A stretch of DNA of 64,000 nt. Origin: Cupriavidus campinensis (lineage in GTDB: Bacteria > Pseudomonadota > Gammaproteobacteria > Burkholderiales > Burkholderiaceae). The notes beneath the pieces were generated by a model. The model did not search any database and was not told where the DNA came from. It saw nothing but the letters and a program-made list of their open reading frames with translations. Position 1 is the stretch's first letter. Every line of letters begins with the position of its first letter. Below, piece after piece: positions 57,935-64,000 of this stretch. The stretch covers positions 43,143 to 107,142 of the forward strand of contig NZ_CAJPVH010000014.1 of assembly GCF_905397395.1 (NCBI RefSeq), in the 5' to 3' direction. Position numbers and translations under genes: made by a program.

Positions 57935-58144
57935 TCACCGTGGAAGAGCGTCGCACCAGGATTGCGCGAGCGCCGCCACAGCATGCCACCAATCTGGCCA
58001 ACACGTGACGGCGGGCCAATGACCCCAATGGCGGTAGATGTATTCCCGGCCGGCCCCAGCGCGCGGCGCGTCCTGCGCCAGCATCAGCCCAGCTCCATGC
58101 CACCCCTCGAACAGCATCGAGAAGAAATCGATGATGGCAATCAA
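57935..58144 (-). CDS. Doubtful small Trp-rich open frame
   Basis: 69 codons from a TTG; an internal ATG is also possible. The encoded sequence is unusually rich in Trp, His and Met: FFSMLFEGWHGAGLML, then YIYRHWGHWPAVTCWPDWWH. Its stop overlaps the GGTGAGG site of the 83-residue gene downstream, as in coupled genes, but no ribosome-binding site precedes it. It may be a gene remnant or a chance frame. Ribosome profiling or conservation in relatives would decide. Confidence 0.22.
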   Translation of the reverse strand: MIAIIDFFSMLFEGWHGAGLMLAQDAPRAGAGREYIYRHWGHWPAVTCWPDWWHAVAALAQSWCDALPR

Positions 58145-58267
58145 TTTTTCGCCAAATTACGATTCGCTTCGTATCGAATTTATTGCGAAAATATCTTATC
58201 TTTCCGAATCTGCAATCGCCGCCGCTGACGAGCGGTCCAAGCGGCGATCGTCGCTGCCATGACAGCG

Positions 58268-58291
58268 AATTGCAACAACACTGTTGCAATT
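58268..58291. promoter_or_regulatory. 24-base dyad upstream of the RcsB-like gene
   Basis: AATTGCAACA (58268-58277), four bases, TGTTGCAATT (58282-58291): perfect 10-bp arms. GACA and TGTC further extend it outside a three-base bulge. It lies 190 bases before the regulator's ATG. It is a strong candidate operator; no T-run supports a terminator. Confidence 0.6.
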
Positions 58292-58481
58292 GTCACGGAC
58301 CTCGCAGATACGTCGTCGATCTCAGACTTGTCCTAATTCGTCGGAAATTCAAGATAGACATCATTGCTATCCAGCAAGCATTTTCCTAAGCATTGCGAAA
58401 GCACTACACTTCACGCAACGCGCCGTCATTTCACTGTTTTATTACCGAATGCGCTGCCAGTCAGCGAGAGGAAATCGAGGC

Positions 58482-59126
58482 ATGTCCGGAAGAATCATTC
58501 GAGTTGCACTGGCCGATGATCACCCACTCGTGGTGGCAGCCCTGCGAGACTGCTTCCAGCGCACGCCTGGCTTTGTCATCGCGTGCGAATGCACGAACGG
58601 CAGCGAGCTGACCAGTGCCCTGAGCCAGACCCCGGCGGACGTGGCCGTGACCGATTTCAGCATGGGCCACGGCGACCGCTCGCTGGACGGCTTCAACCTG
58701 CTGCGCCGGCTGGTGCGCCTGCACCCGAAGACGCCGGTGGTCGTGATCAGCGCCCAGACCAATACCGGCGTCATCCATCGCTCGATGAAGCTCGGCGCGC
58801 GTGCCTTCGTGAGCAAGGAGGACGATCCGCACGAGGTGATCCGCGCGTGCATCCAGGTCACGTCCACCAGCGGCGAGTTCTTCTCCCCCTCCATCCGCGC
58901 CGTGCTGGAGGCCGCGAGCACCGCCGCGCCGTCCACCGAACTGACCGTGCGCGAACTCGAGATCGTGCGGCTCTATGCGCAGGGGCTGCAGCTCAACGAG
59001 ATTGCCGGCAAGCTCGGTCGATCGGTCAGCACGGTCTCGAGCCAGAAGACCGTGGCCATGCGCAAGCTGAGCATACAGACCAACACCGACCTCATCCGGT
59101 ATGCCTACGAGCACGGGTTGATCTGA
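58482..59126 (+). CDS. RcsB-like response regulator (NarL/FixJ family)
   Basis: 214 residues. The receiver has the acidic pair in RVALADDHPLVVAALRD, the phospho-acceptor Asp58 in PADVAVTDFSMGHGDRSLDG, and the conserved Lys in ARAFVSKEDDPHEV. The extra MGHGDRSLDG after the Asp resembles the MPGDKYGDG loop of RcsB. The C-terminal LuxR helix-turn-helix is LTVRELEIVRLYAQGLQLNE, IAGKLGRSVSTVSSQKTVAM, RKLSIQTNTDLIRYAYEHGL. The ATG at 58482 has GAGAGGAAATCGAGG upstream. The hybrid kinase gene follows 6 bases after the stop, a clear cognate pair. Confidence 0.92.
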   Translation: MSGRIIRVALADDHPLVVAALRDCFQRTPGFVIACECTNGSELTSALSQTPADVAVTDFSMGHGDRSLDGFNLLRRLVRLHPKTPVVVISAQTNTGVIHRSMKLGARAFVSKEDDPHEVIRACIQVTSTSGEFFSPSIRAVLEAASTAAPSTELTVRELEIVRLYAQGLQLNEIAGKLGRSVSTVSSQKTVAMRKLSIQTNTDLIRYAYEHGLI

Positions 59127-59132
59127 TCCTTC

Positions 59133-62100
59133 ATGCAGCAGATTCTCGACCGTACCCAGGAATCCCTCGCCCAGGCCTTCGCCTCGCTCGCGCGCAATGC
59201 CCGGCGGCAGCAGCATCTTTACTACGCCACCATCGGCCTGCTGATTGCCATTGTCGTCGTCTCCGCCGTGCTGCTTGCCGTGCTGGCGGCGGCACGGGAG
59301 ATTGACTACCGTCGCGGGCATGTGGCCCAGTATGTGGGTGCGATTTCGCTGCAGTTGCAGGGCGAGGCGACCTTCCTGCGGCGGACCGCCCTGACCGTGG
59401 TGAACGTGCAGCGCTACCGGCCGGCCCCCAACCCCGGGCATGCCGATGCCGACCTGCCCCGGACGCTGCTCCAGCAAGTCAACGCCAGCGGGATTGCCTC
59501 GCCGCCCGATGGCCGCTACACCCTGCTGGTTCCCCCGGATACCCGCGCCGCCTGGGGCGCGGCGCTGCCCGATCGTCTCTGGCAGCTTCAGCAGGTGGCC
59601 AATGCCGCCCTGACCACCCAGCAGGCGCTCGATCTTCATCACCCGGCCTATATCGTCGATGCGGACGCGGCCTACGCGATCGTCCTGTCGCCGGGCAGCA
59701 CCTCGGCCACGGCTCTCGCGCTGCAACCGGGGCTTGTGTTGACCTTGCGCGACAGCTTTGCCCAGGCGCTGCGGGCGCTGCCCGCAGGCACGGCGCCGGG
59801 CACAAGGGGAGAGCCCCGCTGGACCGGCCCGGCCGTGGATCCGATGCTCCAGTTGCCGGCGATGACCGCCCTCATGTCCGTCCACGACGGCGAGCGGCCC
59901 ATCGCCTTCGTTGCCGCGAGTGTCCAGGTAGATGCCTTCCTTGCCCAGTTGCAACGGCCCAGCGACCCCGCCACCGTGATGCTGGTGAACCAGGCGCAGG
60001 CGCAGATCGATGTATCGCCGCCATCCGAGCCTGCACCGCCAGCACTGGTCCAGCGCATCGTGACAGACGCCCGTCATCGCTCCCCGGACGCCTTTGGCTT
60101 CACGCGTGCCGGCATGGTGCTCGTCCAGCCGCTGGGTCACGGCTTCGGCGCGCTGGTCTATCTGCTCTCGTACGGCCTCCTGTTCAACGCGGTGGCGCAG
60201 GCACTGGGGCTGATCGGCCTCACCGGGGCGCTACTGATCGCCGCCATTGTCCTGACGGCGCGATACTGGGATGTCCACCTGCTACGCCGCAGCCACGCGG
60301 AAGCCACCCGCGCGCTCGAGAGCGAGACGATCAACCATATCCTGGTCAGCGCCACGCCGATCGGGCTGTGCATCGTCCGGCTCCAGGACGACGTGGTACT
60401 GACATCGAACCAGGTCGCCGATTCCCTCTTGAGCCTCGGCAAGCGCGGCAGGCTGCCCGCGCACGTCGTGCGGGCGCTGCGGCAAGACGCACGCCATGAC
60501 ACACCGGGCGATATCGTGTCGGTCGCGCAGGTGGTGGTGCCCGCGCGGGAGCCGCAGGATGACACCCAGCCGCACGACGAAGCGCAGAAATTTCTCCAGA
60601 TCACGCATGCGCGCGCCCGCTATCAGGAGGAAGACGTGCTGTTCTGCGCGATCCAGGACGTGACGGCGCAGCAGCAGATCGAGCACGAATTGCGCGCCGC
60701 GCAGCGCGCCTCCGAGGCGATGATGCGCGCCCGTTCGAACTTCTTTGCGTCGATGAGCCACGAGATCCGCACGCCGCTGAATGCGCTGCTCGGCAACCTG
60801 GAGCTGCTGGCGCGCGACGAGGGCCTGGAGGCCCACGCGCCGCGCCTGCGCGCGCTGAACGCGGCGTCGGAGGGCTTGCGGCGCATCGTCAACGACATCC
60901 TGGATTTCTCCAAGATCGACGCCGGCGAGATGACGCTGGCCGCGGCGCCGTTCCGGCCCATAGACGAGCTGGAAAGCGTGGCGCTGGCCTTCGCGCCGCT
61001 GGCGGCGGACCGGCCGATCCGCTTCCATGCCAACCTGATGCCGTCGCTCGATACCCTGCTGGTGGGCGACCGGACCCGGCTGGCGCAGATCGTCAACAAT
61101 CTGCTCAGCAACGCGTTCAAGTTCACCTCCTGCGGCAAGATCACGCTGGCCGCCGAGGTCAGCACCGATCCGCGCGGCAAGACCACGCTGGTGTGCCGCG
61201 TGCTGGATTCCGGCGTCGGCATGCCGCCCGAACTGGTCGCGCGGGTGTTCCAGCCGTTCGTGCAAGGAGACGCCGGGGCCACCAGCCGGCATGGGGGGAC
61301 GGGCCTCGGGCTTTCCATCTGCGCCCGGCTTTGCGAACTGATGGGCGGCCGTATCACCGTGGAGAGCGTGGAGGGCGTTGGTACGGCGTTCACCGTGGCG
61401 ATTCCGCTCGAACGGGCGGCCGGTTCGTCCGCTGCCCAGTCCCCGCCCGCACCGGGCGGCCGCGCCATGATCCTGTGCCAGGAAGCCGAGTCCGGCGAGG
61501 CCATCGACGCCTGGCTGCAATCGGCGGGATGGCAGACCCATGTCGTGCACACCCTGGGCGGCGCCCAGGCGTACCTCCGTGGCAACCGGCCCCATGTGAT
61601 GGTGGCGACTGGCGACTATGGCCTGCCGGAAATCGCGTCCCTGCGCGAGATCCGCCCCGCTGGCGTGGCGTGGCTTACGCGCAACGGTCCCGATCGTCCC
61701 GCACGCCGCGCATCGGGCGTGCATGAGGCGATGGTTTACAGCCACGGCGCGATCTTCGCGGCCATCGAGGCGGCACTGGGCGATTCCGGCGAGGATGAGG
61801 ATGAAAACATCGGCCATGCCGACGGCCCCGAGGACGAAGCCTCGGCCGCTCTCGCCAACGACGAGGACACCGCGCCGGGCCGTACGATCCTGGTCGTGGA
61901 GGACAACGCGCTGAACCAGACGCTGGTTGCCGAACAGCTGCAGACGCTGGGCTGGCATCCGGTGGTCGTCGGCGACGGGCGTCAGGCGCTGGCCATGCTG
62001 GAACAGATGCCCGCCGCGCCCAACCTCGTGCTGACCGACATCCACATGCCGGTGATGGATGGCTACGCGCTGCTCGAGGCCCTGCAACGCACCCGGCCCG

Positions 62101-62579
62101 ACCTGCCCGTGCTCGCCTTCAGCGCCGTGACCCAGACCGCCCAGGCCGTGGATTGGGAAACGCTGGGCTTTGCCGGCCATATCGGCAAACCCGCCTCGCT
62201 GCGGGAGCTGGAACAGGTGCTGCGAACAGTGGCGGCGCCACCTGCCTCGACACCGGCAGCCCCCCCGGCACCGCCCGTGCTGCAGGCCGCCGACATCGCG
62301 CGCTACCAGTCGCTCCTGCGCGAACACCTGCAGACCGATCTGCCCGAACTCACCCGGACCATCGCCGCGCACGACCCGGCCGCCTTGCAGCACTGGGCGC
62401 ACCGGTCGGCGGGCGCGTTCCAGATCGTCCAGGCCTACGATATCGTCAGCCTGTGCCGGGGTGTCGAACACCTGTGCGATGCCACTGCCGCGTGGACACC
62501 CGAGATGGCCGGCCTCGCCGACCAGCTCCATGCGGTGGTGCGGCACTATGCCGAAGGCGACACGGCGCCGCACGCCTGA
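59133..62579 (+). CDS. RcsC-like hybrid sensor histidine kinase with receiver and HPt domains
   Basis: 1148 residues. Order: membrane helix 1 (about 29-54, YATIGLLIAIVVVSAVLLAV); a periplasmic sensor of about 290 residues with no recognised fold; helix 2 (about 345-378); a PAS-like segment (about 390-510); the HisKA domain with His543 in NFFASMSHEIRTPLNALLGN; the ATPase domain (RTRLAQIVNNLLSNAFKFTS, SRHGGTGLGLSICARLCELM); a degenerate receiver-like domain (about 775-880) in the position of the RcsC ABL domain; a true receiver with Asp969 (LVLTDIHMPVMDGYALLEAL); and an HPt with His1090 (HWAHRSAGAFQIVQ). It should phosphorylate the RcsB-like protein encoded 6 bases upstream without a separate RcsD. 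Confidence 0.93.
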   Translation: MQQILDRTQESLAQAFASLARNARRQQHLYYATIGLLIAIVVVSAVLLAVLAAAREIDYRRGHVAQYVGAISLQLQGEATFLRRTALTVVNVQRYRPAPNPGHADADLPRTLLQQVNASGIASPPDGRYTLLVPPDTRAAWGAALPDRLWQLQQVANAALTTQQALDLHHPAYIVDADAAYAIVLSPGSTSATALALQPGLVLTLRDSFAQALRALPAGTAPGTRGEPRWTGPAVDPMLQLPAMTALMSVHDGERPIAFVAASVQVDAFLAQLQRPSDPATVMLVNQAQAQIDVSPPSEPAPPALVQRIVTDARHRSPDAFGFTRAGMVLVQPLGHGFGALVYLLSYGLLFNAVAQALGLIGLTGALLIAAIVLTARYWDVHLLRRSHAEATRALESETINHILVSATPIGLCIVRLQDDVVLTSNQVADSLLSLGKRGRLPAHVVRALRQDARHDTPGDIVSVAQVVVPAREPQDDTQPHDEAQKFLQITHARARYQEEDVLFCAIQDVTAQQQIEHELRAAQRASEAMMRARSNFFASMSHEIRTPLNALLGNLELLARDEGLEAHAPRLRALNAASEGLRRIVNDILDFSKIDAGEMTLAAAPFRPIDELESVALAFAPLAADRPIRFHANLMPSLDTLLVGDRTRLAQIVNNLLSNAFKFTSCGKITLAAEVSTDPRGKTTLVCRVLDSGVGMPPELVARVFQPFVQGDAGATSRHGGTGLGLSICARLCELMGGRITVESVEGVGTAFTVAIPLERAAGSSAAQSPPAPGGRAMILCQEAESGEAIDAWLQSAGWQTHVVHTLGGAQAYLRGNRPHVMVATGDYGLPEIASLREIRPAGVAWLTRNGPDRPARRASGVHEAMVYSHGAIFAAIEAALGDSGEDEDENIGHADGPEDEASAALANDEDTAPGRTILVVEDNALNQTLVAEQLQTLGWHPVVVGDGRQALAMLEQMPAAPNLVLTDIHMPVMDGYALLEALQRTRPDLPVLAFSAVTQTAQAVDWETLGFAGHIGKPASLRELEQVLRTVAAPPASTPAAPPAPPVLQAADIARYQSLLREHLQTDLPELTRTIAAHDPAALQHWAHRSAGAFQIVQAYDIVSLCRGVEHLCDATAAWTPEMAGLADQLHAVVRHYAEGDTAPHA

Positions 62580-62609
62580 GGCCACCTGCGCCTACCACAA
62601 AAGCGAGAT

Positions 62610-62638
62610 TTGCGGGGACGGCGGCACCGGACGATAAT
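62610..62638 (+). promoter_or_regulatory. Promoter of the MFS exporter gene
   Basis: TTGCGG (62610-62615) and GATAAT (62633-62638) are 17 bases apart, 31 bases after the kinase stop. The start codon is at 62729. Between them, CCCCCAGCCG occurs twice in tandem just before the ATG, leaving no clear ribosome-binding site. Confidence 0.6.
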
Positions 62639-62652
62639 GGCGCGGCCGCGCC
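62639..62652. promoter_or_regulatory. 14-bp palindrome at the MFS transcription start
   Basis: GGCGCGGCCGCGCC is perfectly palindromic and begins right after the -10, so it covers the expected start point. It is a candidate operator, though GC-rich palindromes arise more easily in this DNA. Confidence 0.35.
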
Positions 62653-62728
62653 GGTCCGGCTTCCACCGGAGCCGGGGTGCGGCAAGAATATGCCAGCTGC
62701 CCCCAGCCGCCCCCAGCCGTCCCCTTCC

Positions 62729-64000
62729 ATGCCGCCCCATCAAGGTCTTCCCCAGCCCCAGCGCACCTGGGCCATCCTCACGGTTTTCTGCGGCCTGATC
62801 ATGGCCGTGCTGGACGGCTCCATTGCCAATATCGCGCTGCCGTCCATCTCGCGGGCGCTCGACGCCGATCCCGCCCGGACCATCTGGGTCGTAAACGCCT
62901 ACCAGCTCACGGTCACCGTCTGCCTGCTGCCGCTGTCGTCGCTGGGCGACATCCTCGGCTACAAGCGCGTGTACCGGGTCGGTCTGGCCACCTTCCTGGT
63001 CGGCTCGGTGCTCTGCGCGCTGGCGACCAACCTGCCGATGCTGGTGGCGGCGCGGGTGCTGCAGGGCATCGGCGGCGCCGGCATCATGAGCGTGAACACC
63101 GCGCTGGTGCGCTTCATCTACCCGCCGACCAAGCTCGGGCGCGGCATCGGGCTCAACGCGCTGGTCGTGGGGGTGACGATTGCGGTCGGGCCGTCGCTCG
63201 GCGCGCTGATCCTCGCCGTGGGTAGCTGGCCATGGCTGTTCGCCGTGAATATTCCCGTGGCGTTTGCCGCGCTGGCGATCTCGCGCACCGCGCTGCCGGA
63301 GACGCCCGCCCAACCGCGCGAGTTCGACTATCCCAGCGCCGTGCTGTCGGCCATCGTGTTCGGGTCGTTCGTGCTGGGTGTGGACGCACTCGGGCATGCC
63401 CCGCTGCGGCTGGCCGGCGCGGCGGGCCTGGTGGCGGCGATCGGGCTCGGCTGGCTCCTGGTGCGGCGCCAGCGCGGACGCGTCGCGCCGCTCGTGCCGG
63501 TAGACCTGTTCGCCAGCCGCGCCTTCACGCTGGCGGTGGGCACCTCGTTCTGCTCGTTCATGACCCAGATGCTGGCGTTCGTGTCGCTGCCCTTCTATCT
63601 GGAATACCAGCTTGCGCGCAGTCTCCAGGAGACCGGGCTGCTGATCACGCCCTGGCCGCTGATGGTGGCCGCAATGGCGCTGGTGTCGGGACGCCTCTCC
63701 GAGCGGTATCCGGCGTCCATCCTGGCCGGCGCGGGCCTGATCTGCCTGTCCGGCGGCCTGATCGGGCTGGCCCTGCTCGGCAAGGATGCCTCCAGCCTCG
63801 ACATCGCCTGGCGCACGGCGCTCTGCGGCATCGGCTTCGGGTTCTTCCAGTCGCCAAACAATCGCGCGATGATCACCGCCACGCCGCCCGAGCGCAGCGG
63901 CGGCGCCAGCGGGGCGCAGGCCACGACACGCCTGCTGGGGCAGACCACCGGCACGGCCGTGGTGGCGCTGCTGTTCGGCCTCGACCCGACCGGCGCCGCG
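62729..64000 (+). CDS. MFS drug exporter, EmrB/QacA (DHA2, 14-helix) type, 3' end outside the window
   Basis: 424 codons are visible and the frame is still open at the window edge. Family features: ILTVFCGLIMAVLDGSIANI with the D-x-x-I-x-N motif of helix 1, TIWVVNAYQLTVTVCLLPLS, GDILGYKRVYRVGLATFLVG (motif A), ARVLQGIGGAGIMSVNTALV and GLNALVVGVTIAVGPSLGAL (motif C). DHA2 exporters expel drugs or biocides by proton antiport. No EmrA-type adaptor precedes it. It has its own promoter and a possible operator after the hybrid kinase gene, so it is likely a separate unit. Confidence 0.9.
   Translation, partial: MPPHQGLPQPQRTWAILTVFCGLIMAVLDGSIANIALPSISRALDADPARTIWVVNAYQLTVTVCLLPLSSLGDILGYKRVYRVGLATFLVGSVLCALATNLPMLVAARVLQGIGGAGIMSVNTALVRFIYPPTKLGRGIGLNALVVGVTIAVGPSLGALILAVGSWPWLFAVNIPVAFAALAISRTALPETPAQPREFDYPSAVLSAIVFGSFVLGVDALGHAPLRLAGAAGLVAAIGLGWLLVRRQRGRVAPLVPVDLFASRAFTLAVGTSFCSFMTQMLAFVSLPFYLEYQLARSLQETGLLITPWPLMVAAMALVSGRLSERYPASILAGAGLICLSGGLIGLALLGKDASSLDIAWRTALCGIGFGFFQSPNNRAMITATPPERSGGASGAQATTRLLGQTTGTAVVALLFGLDPTGAA

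Larger units (their letters stand above)
57927..58481. other. 555-base region between the small gene and the RcsB-like gene, AT-rich in its right half
   Basis: From about 58125 to 58450 base composition falls well below the surrounding GC content, with runs such as CAATTTTTCGCC and GAATTTATTGCG. It contains a 24-base dyad at 58268-58291, a smaller one TTGCT/AGCAA at 58364-58377, and TACGA/TCGTA at 58159-58174. No gene with a good start was found except a doubtful Trp-rich frame on the minus strand (57935-58144). It probably holds the promoter and operators of the phosphorelay genes and possibly a nucleoid-protein-silenced region. Confidence 0.6.

Noticed and set aside
57927..58481. tRNA or small RNA gene in the AT-rich gap
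   Set aside because: No cloverleaf or recognisable small-RNA terminator was found. The dyads fit operators better.

Overview
The window is about 64 kb of GC-rich DNA, densely packed and coding on both strands. Third codon positions are strongly GC-biased. The gene content points to a betaproteobacterium of the Burkholderiaceae, most likely Cupriavidus or a close relative. The pointers are a Bug-type tripartite tricarboxylate receptor, several LysR regulators, a NIT-ANTAR regulator beside a formate/nitrite channel, DUF2239, DUF2076, DUF2955 and NodT-type efflux genes. The genus is inferred from gene content only. I saw no rRNA, tRNA, insertion sequence, prophage or CRISPR array. Both ends cut through genes: a LysR regulator on the left and an MFS exporter on the right.

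1-16 kb is a set of small metabolic and regulatory units. They are a glutathione transferase, a PPOX-like flavoprotein and MgtC; a minus-strand unit of gamma-glutamyltransferase, Bug receptor and GAF protein with a divergent LysR gene; a RibD-like reductase beside a remnant of a GNAT gene; a duplicated outer-membrane barrel; a LysR/aldo-keto reductase pair; and a frameshifted MFS gene. A minus-strand ArsR-quinone reductase-monooxygenase-RidA operon has two copies of one operator. DUF2239 has a promoter enclosed by palindromes.

16-26.8 kb holds a nitrogen-oxide unit: a NIT-ANTAR antiterminator, a nirC-type channel with a structured, repeat-rich leader, and a PP2C phosphatase fused to a Ser/Thr kinase. 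A TetR/quinone reductase pair and a divergent epoxide hydrolase/cytochrome P450 pair follow.

26.8-42 kb carries selD-mnmH for selenium modification of tRNA, an MFS exporter, a Mx-type zinc peptidase, a large MscS-family channel, a VOC protein, DUF2076, proline iminopeptidase, a small Cys-rich secreted protein, and a four-gene efflux operon (AI-2E-type permease, NodT lipoprotein, HlyD-type adaptor, DUF2955 permease).

42-57 kb holds a probable aromatic-compound operon (flavin monooxygenase, periplasmic binding protein, DUF3237, MarR), a cupin, a 2OG-Fe(II) oxygenase, DUF3820, opgG/D and bglX (divergent), a hydrolase, a class A penicillin-binding protein, an ArsB-like permease and folE. folE is followed closely by a BLUF blue-light sensor.

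57-64 kb is the most suggestive stretch. The BLUF gene, small unknown genes and an AT-rich intergenic region lie next to an RcsB-like regulator and a 1148-residue RcsC-like hybrid kinase with its own HPt domain. In E. coli a BLUF protein is known to signal into the Rcs phosphorelay through small proteins, so the arrangement here may be a compact version of that circuit.
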